This document shows, in pieces, positions 1 through 6,595 of a DNA stretch of 7,471 nucleotides. The first letter of the stretch is position 1. Every line of letters starts with the position of its first letter. The position numbers were made by a program, and so were the translations under genes. This DNA comes from Phycisphaeraceae bacterium (GTDB lineage Bacteria; Planctomycetota; Phycisphaerae; Phycisphaerales; Phycisphaeraceae). The stretch is from NCBI GenBank assembly GCA_020851395.1, contig JADZCW010000125.1:1-7471 (forward strand). Direction: 5' to 3'. The notes below the pieces were generated by a model. It searched no databases and had not been told where the DNA came from. It worked only from the letters and a program-made list of their open reading frames with translations.

Positions 1-1308
1 CAGGTGATGAACATCACCGACGTCGGCCACATGACCGACGACGCCTCGGCCGACGGCTCGGGCGAGGACAAGATGCAGGTCGCCGCCCGTCGGCTCAAGG
101 AGGCCAAGAAGTCCGGCCAGGCCCCCGTCGACGACCCGAATGATCCCTATCAGGTCGCCGGCTATTACGCCAAGGCTTTTATTGAGGACGCCCGCCGACT
201 GAACCTCCGCATCGTCGGCGACGACCCCCGCCAGATGCCCCGGGCCACGCAGTACGTCCAGCAGATGCAGGAGATGATCGCCGGCCTGATCGAGAACAAG
301 CACGCCTACGTCGCCGACGACGGCGCCGTTTACTACAGCGTCGAGTCCTTCCCCGACTACGGCCAGCTCAGCGGCAACACGCTGGACAAGATCCGCGGCG
401 GCGCCGGCGGACGCATCCTCGACGAGCACCAGGCTGTCAAACGCCACCCGGCTGACTTCCTGCTCTGGAAGCCCGACCCCTCGCACATCATGAAGTGGGA
501 CTCGCCCTGGGGGGCGGGCTACCCCGGCTGGCACATCGAGTGCTCGGCCATGGCCGCCTCGGTCCTGGGCCGGCAGGTCATCGACATCCACACCGGCGGC
601 GAGGACAACATCTTCCCGCACCACGAGTGCGAGATCGCCCAATCCCGCGGCTGCTTCGGCCACGACCACTTCGCCCGCTTATGGATGCACGCCCGCTACC
701 TGATGGTCGAGGGCCAGAAGATGTCCAAGAGCAAGGGCAATTTTTACACGGTTCGCGACCTGGTGAGCCAGGGCGTCGCCCCGGCCGTCATCCGCTACGA
801 GATCCTCAAGGGCCACTACCGCTCGAACATCAACTTCACCCGCCGCGGCCTGGAGGATTCGGCCCGTGTCGTGCAGCGTCTCCGCGACGCGGCGGGGGAG
901 TGGAAGTCCAAGGCCGGCTCGGCGTCATTGCCCAAGGTTGACGTGTCGCACCCCGTGCTGGCCGAGTTCGGCGCGACGCTGGCCGACGACCTGAACATTG
1001 CCGGCGCGCTGGCGGTGGTCTTTAAGTGGCTCGCTGAGCCGCAGCCTGACCCGGCGACGTCATTGGCTGTGCTGGAGAAGATCGACACGGTTCTGGGCGT
1101 CGTCCATTTGGCCGACGAGCAGTCCCAGACGGCCCCGGCGGGGCGGCTTACCGACGACCAGGCGGCGGATCTGGCGCGTCAGATCGACGCCGCTCGCGCG
1201 GCCAAGGATTTCGGCAAGGCTGACACGCTGCGGAAACAGATCATGGACGGTGGCTTCGAGGTCCGCTCGACTAAAGAGGGCACGACGGTTCGACGTAAGC
1301 TCGCCTGA
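1..1308 (+). CDS. cysS: Cysteinyl-tRNA synthetase, 5'-truncated by window edge
   Basis: Class I aminoacyl-tRNA synthetase that charges tRNA-Cys with cysteine in the cytoplasm. The reading frame is open from base 1, so the true start and the N-terminal part of the Rossmann fold with the HIGH motif (roughly 60 residues by comparison with the E. coli enzyme) lie outside the window. Visible family signatures are VMNITDVGH at the very start, WHIECSAMA (529-555; its Cys is a zinc ligand), HTGGEDNIFPHHECEIAQS starting at 589 (His and Glu zinc ligands), and the KMSKS loop at 718-732 followed by KGNFYTVRDL. The C-terminus has the usual helical region and ends in GTTVRRK, as in other CysRS proteins. 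After GHMTDD there is an extended acidic segment (ASADGSGEDKM), as in the longer CysRS variants; the E. coli enzyme has a shorter DIDDKI here. The gene converges on rhaB, with a repeat in the gap. Identification is secure. Confidence 0.97.
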   Translation, partial: QVMNITDVGHMTDDASADGSGEDKMQVAARRLKEAKKSGQAPVDDPNDPYQVAGYYAKAFIEDARRLNLRIVGDDPRQMPRATQYVQQMQEMIAGLIENKHAYVADDGAVYYSVESFPDYGQLSGNTLDKIRGGAGGRILDEHQAVKRHPADFLLWKPDPSHIMKWDSPWGAGYPGWHIECSAMAASVLGRQVIDIHTGGEDNIFPHHECEIAQSRGCFGHDHFARLWMHARYLMVEGQKMSKSKGNFYTVRDLVSQGVAPAVIRYEILKGHYRSNINFTRRGLEDSARVVQRLRDAAGEWKSKAGSASLPKVDVSHPVLAEFGATLADDLNIAGALAVVFKWLAEPQPDPATSLAVLEKIDTVLGVVHLADEQSQTAPAGRLTDDQAADLARQIDAARAAKDFGKADTLRKQIMDGGFEVRSTKEGTTVRRKLA

Positions 1309-1320
1309 CCCCCGGAAGCG

Positions 1321-1337
1321 GTAGGGCACGCAGCCTT
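1321..1337 (+). repeat. Degenerate partial copy of the repeat unit
   Basis: The bases GTAGGGCACGCA-GCCTT match the first 12 bases of the adjacent repeat arm at 1338 and then diverge. It starts 12 bases after the cysS stop codon and lies directly next to the complete element, as a tandem direct partial duplication. A matching partial unit of the opposite arm (TCGGCACGC) is present at 1373-1381, inside the element's spacer. Confidence 0.6.
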
Positions 1338-1411
1338 GTAGGGCACGCATCCTGCGTGCCATGAATTGAATGTCGGCACGCTCACATCGGCACGCAGGAT
1401 GCGTGCCCTAC
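1338..1411. repeat. Intergenic palindromic repeat, copy 1 (74 bp)
   Basis: The left arm at 1338-1360 and right arm at 1389-1411 are perfect 23-base reverse complements, separated by 28 bases. Within each arm there is also a perfect 8-bp hairpin with a 3-base loop: GGCACGCA-TCC-TGCGTGCC on the left and its complement on the right. The element can therefore fold as one long stem or as two small hairpins. It lies between the convergent cysS and rhaB genes, and its right edge overlaps the rhaB stop codon (1408-1410). It has no U-tract, so it is not a classical intrinsic terminator, though it may act as a bidirectional transcription end or RNA 3' stabiliser. An identical pair of arms occurs at 6596-6668. 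It resembles REP/BIME-type elements in form; no transposase is nearby. Confidence 0.9.
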
Positions 1412-2916
1412 GCGAGGCGCAGCTTGGCGAAGCGATCGAGGTGATTGGCGAACGCGGCCGCGTCTTTCGGCTCGACCGTGGTCAGTTCGAACGAGTCCCG
1501 CACGACCTGCCGCAGTTGCGTCAGGTCCTTGATCTGCCCTGCTCCCATGGCCTGGGTCAGGGCGTTGCCGATCGCCGTGGCCTCGTAGGGGCCGACGATC
1601 ACCGGCCGGCCCAGGGCGTCGGCGGTCATCTGGTTCAAGAGCGTGTTCTTCCCGCCGCCACCGACGATGTGCAGGCGTTCGAACGGCTGCCCGAGCAATT
1701 GCTCGAGGAGGTCCATGACTTGTCGGTAGCGCAACGCCAGGCTCTCGAGGCAGCAGCGGACGAACTGCCCCGGCTCGGTCGGCTCGGGCTGGGTGGTCTT
1801 GCGGGCGAAATCACGGATCTTGGCCAGCATGTCCCCCGGCGTGCCGAAGGGGCCGTGGTCGGGATCGACCAGCGTGCGGAAGGGCAGCGACTTGGCCGCC
1901 ATCGCCGTCAGCGTCTCGTAATCGAGCGACTGGCCCTGCTTCTCGAGGTCGCGCCGGCATTCCTGCACGAGCCACAGGCCGGCGATGTTCTTGAGGAAGC
2001 GGATCTTGCCGCCGACGCCGCGTTCGTGCGTGAACTGCGCCGCCAGCGTCGCCGTGGAGATCACCGGCTTGTCGATCTCCGCGCCCATCAGCGACCATGT
2101 CCCGCTCGAGAGGTAGGCCCAGTTCCCCTTGCCCGTCTCGGCGGGCACCGCCGCCACCGCGCTGGCCGTGTCATGCGTCCCTGGCGCGATCACAGCCACT
2201 TCCGGGGGGCACCCCGTCTCCGCCGCCACCCCCGGAAGGACGTTGCCGATCTTCGTGCCCGCCGGGACGAGGTCGCCGAGGAAGTGGGTCGGCACGCCGG
2301 CGGCGGCGATCAGGTCCTTCGCCCAGGCGCCATTTCTCGGGCGAGGGTCGATCATCTGCGTGGTCGAGGCGTCGGTCGCCTCATTGACCGCTTGCCCGCT
2401 GAAGAAGTATTGCAGCAGGTCGGGCATGGTCAGGATGTGCTGTGCGTGCTCAAGAATCGCCGGTTCCGACTGCTGCTGGGCCACAAGCTGGTAGAGGGTG
2501 TTGAAGGGCATGAACTGGATGCCGGTGACGTCGTAGATCCGTTTCTCGCCGAGCTTCTTAAGCGTCGCGGACATCGCCGGGGGGTTGCGGTCGTCGCGGT
2601 AGGCGAAGGGCAGGCCGAGCAGTTGCCCGGATTGGCCGATCAGCCCGTAGTCCACGCCCCAGGTGTCCACGCCGAGGCTGGTGATCGTCACGCCCTGATC
2701 CGCGGCCGTGCGGACGGACTTGCTTAGCCCCTCGAGCAGGTGCGCCCACAGCCCCGTCAGGTCCCAGTGCAGGCCGTCGGGCAGGCGGATCGTGCGGTTA
2801 GCGAAGCGGTGCTGCTCGCCCAGCTCGATCCTGCGGCCGTCGAACGTCGCGAGCATCGCCCGCCCGGACTCGGCCCCGAGGTCGAAGGCTACGTAACCGC
2901 GCTTGCTCGCACCCAT
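1408..2916 (-). CDS. rhaB: L-rhamnulokinase (FGGY family)
   Basis: Phosphorylates L-rhamnulose to L-rhamnulose-1-phosphate with ATP, the second step of rhamnose breakdown, in the cytoplasm. With the start chosen here the protein has 502 residues (E. coli RhaB has 489). Conserved stretches match RhaB closely: FDLGAESGR at 11-19, GVDTWGVDYGLI at 82-93, GLPFAYRDDR at 101-110, GIQFMPFNTLYQL at 132-144, GTHDTASAV with the catalytic Asp at about 249, YLSSGTWSLMG at 268-278, and HIVGGGGKNTLLNQ at 416-429 for nucleotide binding. The ATG at 2914-2916 is preferred over a TTG three codons upstream because GGGAGG (2926-2931) lies 9 bases before the ATG and directly abuts the TTG. It follows pgsA by 45 bases on the same strand. 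No rhaA, rhaD or regulator is in view. Its stop codon TAG lies inside the neighbouring repeat element. Confidence 0.95.
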   Translation of the reverse strand: MGASKRGYVAFDLGAESGRAMLATFDGRRIELGEQHRFANRTIRLPDGLHWDLTGLWAHLLEGLSKSVRTAADQGVTITSLGVDTWGVDYGLIGQSGQLLGLPFAYRDDRNPPAMSATLKKLGEKRIYDVTGIQFMPFNTLYQLVAQQQSEPAILEHAQHILTMPDLLQYFFSGQAVNEATDASTTQMIDPRPRNGAWAKDLIAAAGVPTHFLGDLVPAGTKIGNVLPGVAAETGCPPEVAVIAPGTHDTASAVAAVPAETGKGNWAYLSSGTWSLMGAEIDKPVISTATLAAQFTHERGVGGKIRFLKNIAGLWLVQECRRDLEKQGQSLDYETLTAMAAKSLPFRTLVDPDHGPFGTPGDMLAKIRDFARKTTQPEPTEPGQFVRCCLESLALRYRQVMDLLEQLLGQPFERLHIVGGGGKNTLLNQMTADALGRPVIVGPYEATAIGNALTQAMGAGQIKDLTQLRQVVRDSFELTTVEPKDAAAFANHLDRFAKLRLA

Positions 2917-2925
2917 GCTCGTCAA

Positions 2926-2931
2926 CCTCCC
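2926..2931 (-). promoter_or_regulatory. Ribosome binding site of rhaB (decides start)
   Basis: Read on the minus strand this is GGGAGG, a strong Shine-Dalgarno match, 9 bases before the ATG at 2916. An in-frame TTG starts immediately after it with no spacing, so the ATG is the likelier start. Confidence 0.75.
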
Positions 2932-2961
2932 ACGAAAACGCCTGTCCGCGGACCGGACGAC

Positions 2962-3591
2962 TTACTTACTCTCGCGCATCATCCGCAGCGAGCTCGTCAC
3001 GTAGGGCCACCCGCTCAGCAGCGTCGAGATCACGATGGCGTAGACCAGCCCGTCGCGCACCCACCCCGCCCACTCATGCCCTTGCTTGTGCGGGTCGAAC
3101 CACACGATCGCCAGGATTGTCGGCACGCCCACGAGTTGGAACACGGTTTTGAGCTTGCCCCAGATGCTCGCCCCGAAGGCCACGCCGCGTCCCTCGACCT
3201 CGCCGCGGATGCCCGTGACCAGGAGCTCGCGGAAGAGGATCAGCACCACCATCCAGGGGTAGACCCCGCTGATCATGTTGACGATCTTGCCCTCGCCCAC
3301 CGCGTCGGGCATGGCGAACCGCGCCCCGGCCAGGGCGATGAAGGCTCCAATGACCAGCAGCTTGTCGCACAAGGGGTCCATCACCCGGCCGAAGGTGCTC
3401 TCGACCTTCCACTTGCGGGCCAGATACCCGTCGAGCCAGTCGGTGACGCCGGCGATGATGAAGATGACAAAGGCCGCCACCAATATCCAGTGCGGCCCAT
3501 GCGGGTAGCGATACGAATTGAGCGTCAACAGAAAAGCGCCGGCCAGGAAGAGCCTCAGCACAGTCAGTTGATTGGGCAGTGTGCTTCGCAC
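2962..3591 (-). CDS. pgsA: CDP-diacylglycerol--glycerol-3-phosphate 3-phosphatidyltransferase
   Basis: Integral membrane enzyme that makes phosphatidylglycerol phosphate from CDP-diacylglycerol and glycerol-3-phosphate, the committed step to phosphatidylglycerol and cardiolipin. The CDP-alcohol phosphatidyltransferase signature D-G-x2-A-R-x8-G-x3-D-x3-D is complete in DGYLARKWKVESTFGRVMDP at residues 54-73, ending with Asp76; Asp51 precedes it. Hydrophobic segments fit about six membrane passes (near 12-27, 35-50, 77-90, 110-128, 152-165 and 181-197). The frame stays open far upstream, antisense-free but overlapping the S1 gene, so the start must be inferred. The GTG at 3589-3591 gives a 209-residue protein beginning MRSTLPNQLTVLRL, which matches the family's usual N-terminus. 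No Shine-Dalgarno is seen; a C-rich tract precedes it. It lies 44 bases after the S1 gene and 45 before rhaB. Family assignment is strong; the substrate (PgsA rather than another CDP-alcohol transferase) is likely from LPNQLTVLRL and FRELLVTGIR; the exact start is uncertain. Confidence 0.92.
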   Translation of the reverse strand: MRSTLPNQLTVLRLFLAGAFLLTLNSYRYPHGPHWILVAAFVIFIIAGVTDWLDGYLARKWKVESTFGRVMDPLCDKLLVIGAFIALAGARFAMPDAVGEGKIVNMISGVYPWMVVLILFRELLVTGIRGEVEGRGVAFGASIWGKLKTVFQLVGVPTILAIVWFDPHKQGHEWAGWVRDGLVYAIVISTLLSGWPYVTSSLRMMRESK

Positions 3592-3635
3592 GGCAGCCGT
3601 GGGGGAGGGGGGGGTTCGGGGTCGTCGAAGTGAGT

Positions 3636-5249
3636 CTATTCGAGCCCGCCCTTGAGCGGTTTGCCGGGCCGTTTGGCCGCGGGTCTGGCCGGGGCGGTCA
3701 CGACACGCTCGCCGCGATGCGAGCCGCCGTGCCCGCTGGATGGACGTCCGCCGGCATGAGCAGCACTGGTCGTGGTTTCCCCTTCCGGGGCCGGGGGGGC
3801 GTTGACGGCCTTGAGCGACAGGCGGATCTTGTGGTTGTCCTCGTCCACGTCCAGCACGCGGAACTGGTGCTTCTGGCCCGCGCTGACCACGTCCGTCACC
3901 GCTCCGACGCGCTTGTCTGACAGCTCGGAGATGTGCACCAGCCCCTCGACGCCCGGCTCGAGCTGCACGAACGCGCCGAAGTCCGTCGTCGACAGCACGG
4001 TGCCCTCGACGAGGCTGTGCTTGGCGTACTTGTGCTCCGCGCCGACCCACGGGTCGCCCGAGGTCTGCCGCACGGACAGTGAGACGCGGTGATTGGGGAT
4101 GTCCACGCTCAGCACGGCCACGCGGATGATGTCGCCTTCCTTGACCGCCTGATCGGCCCGGCTGATTCGGGTCCAGCTCAGTTCGCTTAAGGGGGCCAGG
4201 CCCTCGACGCCCGCCTCGACCTCGATGAACGCGCCGAACGGCGCCAGCCGCATCACGCGGCCGGAGATCTGGTCGCCGGGCTTGATCCGCTCTCCGAGCG
4301 TCGCCCACGGGTCGGGCTGGACCTGCTTGAGGCCCAGGCTGATCCGCTGCTTCTCTTCGTCGAGCTTGAGGACCTTGACCTGCACCTTCTGCCCGGCCGA
4401 CACGACCGACTCGGGCTTGTCCACTCGGCTGTAGGCCATGTCGCTGACGTGGACCAACCCCTCGACGCCGCCGATGTCCACGAACGCCCCGAACTCGGCG
4501 ATCCGCGTCACCACGCCGTCGAGGATGGCCCCGGCCTCGATCGTCTCCCAGAGCTTCTTGCGCATCGACTCGCGGCGCTTTTCCAGGAGCGCCCGGCGGC
4601 TGAGCACCACGCTCTTGCCCCGCCGGTCCACGTCCTGCACGATCGCCTCGAGCTTCTGTCCGACCAGCGCCTGTAGGTCGTCGGTGTGGTGCAGGTCCAC
4701 CTGGCTGGCGGGCATGAAGGCCCGGATCCCGCCGGTGACCTCGAGCTCCAGTCCGCCCTTGTTCGTCCCCGTCACCCGGGCCTCGACGGTCAGGCCCTTC
4801 TGGATCTGCTCCCAGGTCGCGCGAGCGGCCGCCCCCTCGCGGGAGAGCACGACCAGCCCGTCGGAGTCGTCATACCGCTGGACCACGAAGTCCATGATGC
4901 TCCCGACGCGCGGCGGGCGCTCGAACTGCGTCAGCGGCACCACGCCCTGGTTCTTGCCGGGCATGCCGGCGAGGTCGACGAAGACGTCGTCGCCTGAGAT
5001 GGCTGTGATCCGCCCGCGCTTGAGCTGGCCGACCACCCCGGCGCCCCCGCCCCCGGATGCGTCGCCGGCCTTGCCCGGCTCGTCCTGGCCCTCGGCCTCG
5101 CCCGCCTCGCGCTGCCCGCCGTCCGGTTCGGACTGCGCCATCAGCGACTCAAGGCTCTGACCGCCGAGCGCCTCGTTGATCTCCCGGTCGAGCTCCGCGT
5201 CAATGTCGGAGCGGACCGGCTCCCCTGCTGGATTGGGTGATTGCGTCAT
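3636..5249 (-). CDS. rpsA: S1 RNA-binding domain protein, ribosomal protein S1-like
   Basis: 537 residues with five S1 (OB-fold) RNA-binding repeats at about 72-137, 152-218, 241-309, 325-394 and 412-482. The last three have the classic pattern, for example EFGAFVDIGGVEGLVHVSDM, PFGAFIEVEAGVEGLAPLSEL and DFGAFVQLEPGVEGLVHISEL. Repeats 1 and 2 are diverged, as in the ribosome-docking end of bacterial S1 proteins. The first 70 residues are acidic and Gly-rich; the tail after 483 is rich in Ala, Pro, Gly, Arg and Lys and ends KRPGKPLKGGLE, probably disordered. By family knowledge S1 binds the 30S subunit and mRNA upstream of the start codon. E. coli S1 has 557 residues and six repeats, so this is a five-repeat form. 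AGGAA lies 11 bases before the ATG. It heads the likely S1-pgsA-rhaB transcription unit and diverges from the isomerase-like gene. A general S1-domain RNA-binding protein is the alternative reading. Confidence 0.9.
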   Translation of the reverse strand: MTQSPNPAGEPVRSDIDAELDREINEALGGQSLESLMAQSEPDGGQREAGEAEGQDEPGKAGDASGGGGAGVVGQLKRGRITAISGDDVFVDLAGMPGKNQGVVPLTQFERPPRVGSIMDFVVQRYDDSDGLVVLSREGAAARATWEQIQKGLTVEARVTGTNKGGLELEVTGGIRAFMPASQVDLHHTDDLQALVGQKLEAIVQDVDRRGKSVVLSRRALLEKRRESMRKKLWETIEAGAILDGVVTRIAEFGAFVDIGGVEGLVHVSDMAYSRVDKPESVVSAGQKVQVKVLKLDEEKQRISLGLKQVQPDPWATLGERIKPGDQISGRVMRLAPFGAFIEVEAGVEGLAPLSELSWTRISRADQAVKEGDIIRVAVLSVDIPNHRVSLSVRQTSGDPWVGAEHKYAKHSLVEGTVLSTTDFGAFVQLEPGVEGLVHISELSDKRVGAVTDVVSAGQKHQFRVLDVDEDNHKIRLSLKAVNAPPAPEGETTTSAAHAGGRPSSGHGGSHRGERVVTAPARPAAKRPGKPLKGGLE

Positions 5250-5260
5250 GACGTACGTGC

Positions 5261-5265
5261 TTCCT
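5261..5265 (-). promoter_or_regulatory. Ribosome binding site of the S1 gene
   Basis: Read on the minus strand this is AGGAA, 11 bases before the ATG at 5249. The spacing is slightly long but acceptable. Confidence 0.45.
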
Positions 5266-5397
5266 AACGTGTTCCGGCGAAACCAATACCGTCCAGATTA
5301 CCCGTTGCCGGCCGCCGGGCAAGTGCCAGGGGTCTTTTTGACGCGCTTGCCCAGCCGGGCAGGACGTTTATGCTGCATGTCCGGAACGTTCATCCAT

Positions 5398-5402
5398 GAG
5401 GA
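5398..5402 (+). promoter_or_regulatory. Ribosome binding site of the isomerase-like gene (decides start)
   Basis: The bases GAGGA lie 8 bases before the ATG at 5411, a good Shine-Dalgarno position. They overlap the alternative upstream ATG at 5396, which itself has no comparable site in front of it. Confidence 0.5.
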
Positions 5403-5410
5403 ACCTGTTC

Positions 5411-6592
5411 ATGCCCAGCACGCTCGACGCACGCTCCCTGACCGCCGCCCTGGACCGCACCGGTGACCTGGTCCGTCTGCGTCCGCAGATCGTCGGCCGG
5501 TTCTATGGCGACGGCAATCGTCTGGGCCAGCGCCCCGCCAACGCCCCCCGGCCGGCCTACTATCAGCCCGAGCGCTGGATCGGTTCGGCCACCCCCGCCT
5601 CCAATCCGCCGTCCATCCCTTCCGGGGGCATCAGCGCCTGTGCCGACCTGGCCCACCAGCACCAGCCCATCGCCCTGCGCGACCTGGTGGCCCAGCCCGA
5701 GATCGGCCCACGCCTGCTCGGGGAGAAACGCTTCACCCAGCACCAGGGCGAGTTCCGCGTCCTGATCAAGCTCCTCGACGCCGTTTGTCCGATCCCGTTC
5801 CACATCCACGCCGACGACCGCTTCGTCAGCCAGAACCCGGGCGTCTACCCCAACGAGCGCTTCGGCAAGGACGAGGCGTATCACTTCCTTGACGCCCCCA
5901 AGGGCAACTGCCCCTACACCCACCTGGGCCTCTACCCGGGGGTGACGGCCAAGGACATTATTGCCGCCATGCGGCGGAGCACCGACCACGTGATCGAGCT
6001 GTCGCCCGGCGGGTACCAGAACTTTGGGCAGGGCTTTGTCGCCCGGGCTGGCCTGCTGCACCGCCCCGGCACCGCGCTGACGCTTGAGATCCAGCAGCCC
6101 TCGGATGTCTACACCTTCTTCCAGGCCGACTTCGGCGGCCAGCCCCTCGACCCCGCCATCCTCCACCCGGGATTCAAGACCCTTGAGGAGGCGGCTGAGC
6201 GGGTCATCAACTGGTCCGACAACCTCACCCCGGGCTTGCTCGAAGCCTCACGCCTCAAACCCACGGCGGTCGCCCCCGGCGGCCCGATCGTCGTTTCCGC
6301 TTCCGGCGCGACGGTCGAATGGATCTACCCCCCGACAGCGTCGACCAAGTTCAGCGGTCTGCGCATCACCGTCCAGAGCGCCACGACGATCCGCTGGCCT
6401 GAGCCGGCGGTGCTGTTCGTCTGGAAGGGCAGAGGCGAGCTCAACGGCACGCCCATCCAGGGCGGCGGCGGCAAGGCCACCGACAGCGACGAGTTCTTCA
6501 TCGGCCAGCAGGCCGGCCAGCGCGGGCTGGAGATCAAGAACACCGGGCAGCAGCCGCTGGTCGTCTTCGCCTTGTTCGCCCAGCAACTCTGA
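5411..6592 (+). CDS. Class I mannose-6-phosphate isomerase-like cupin protein
   Basis: 393 residues from the chosen start (398 if the ATG at 5396 is used). It resembles zinc-dependent type I phosphomannose isomerases, which interconvert mannose-6-phosphate and fructose-6-phosphate. Candidate metal ligands fall in the expected order: PFHIHADDRF (His131, His133), GKDEAYHFL (Glu155) and GLLHRPGTALTLEIQQPSD (His217, followed by the EIQQ-SD signature at 226-232). The first 125 residues are unlike the canonical N-terminus, and the segment after EIQQPSD reads VYTFFQADFGG instead of the usual TYRxYD, so the Arg expected there is missing. The C-terminal part (about 290-393) looks like a second beta-rich cupin-type domain (PAVLFVWKGRGELNG). 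The start is picked by the GAGGA 8 bases upstream. It diverges from the S1 gene and converges on tatD. The fold call is solid; the true substrate is open, and another aldose-ketose isomerase or a non-catalytic homologue is possible. Confidence 0.75.
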   Translation: MPSTLDARSLTAALDRTGDLVRLRPQIVGRFYGDGNRLGQRPANAPRPAYYQPERWIGSATPASNPPSIPSGGISACADLAHQHQPIALRDLVAQPEIGPRLLGEKRFTQHQGEFRVLIKLLDAVCPIPFHIHADDRFVSQNPGVYPNERFGKDEAYHFLDAPKGNCPYTHLGLYPGVTAKDIIAAMRRSTDHVIELSPGGYQNFGQGFVARAGLLHRPGTALTLEIQQPSDVYTFFQADFGGQPLDPAILHPGFKTLEEAAERVINWSDNLTPGLLEASRLKPTAVAPGGPIVVSASGATVEWIYPPTASTKFSGLRITVQSATTIRWPEPAVLFVWKGRGELNGTPIQGGGGKATDSDEFFIGQQAGQRGLEIKNTGQQPLVVFALFAQQL

Positions 6593-6595
6593 CAT

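Larger units (their letters stand above)
5250..5410. promoter_or_regulatory. Divergent control region between the S1 gene and the isomerase-like gene
   Basis: This 161-base gap separates two divergently transcribed genes, so it must carry promoters for both. On the plus strand a weak sigma70-like pair is TTGCCC (5347-5352) and TATGCT (5369-5374) with 16 bases between; the minus-strand promoter is not clear. Two similar GC-rich dyads are present: TTGCC...GGCAA at 5305-5322 and TGCCC-AGCC-GGGCA at 5348-5361. Near-identical motifs lie in inverted orientation at the two ends: CCGGAACACGTT on the minus strand (5266-5277) and CCGGAACGTT on the plus strand (5381-5390). A 10-base palindrome CGTCATGACG (5244-5253) spans the S1 start codon. 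Promoter boxes are guesses; the dyads and shared motif are directly visible. Confidence 0.4.

Noticed and set aside
1338..1411. CRISPR array or classical intrinsic terminator
   Set aside because: There are only two inverted arms rather than regularly spaced direct repeats, and no U-tract follows the hairpin on either strand.
1366..2727. Long plus-strand open frame (453 codons) opposite rhaB
   Set aside because: It is antisense to a clearly recognisable rhaB, has an Arg/Gly/His-rich, low-complexity composition with no domain, and is explained by the high GC content.
2740..3633. Plus-strand open frame (297 codons) across the rhaB start and pgsA
   Set aside because: It is antisense to pgsA with its complete CDP-alcohol transferase motif, and shows no recognisable protein features.
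3592..4308. Upstream extension of the pgsA frame to a 448-codon open frame
   Set aside because: This part overlaps the S1 gene in another frame on the same strand and is Arg/Gly-rich with no similarity to PgsA; the real N-terminus begins near LPNQLTVLRL.
5390..6166. Minus-strand open frame (258 codons) opposite the isomerase-like gene
   Set aside because: It has a Val/Gly/Ala-rich composition typical of an antisense shadow in GC-rich DNA, while the plus strand carries clear metal-binding motifs.
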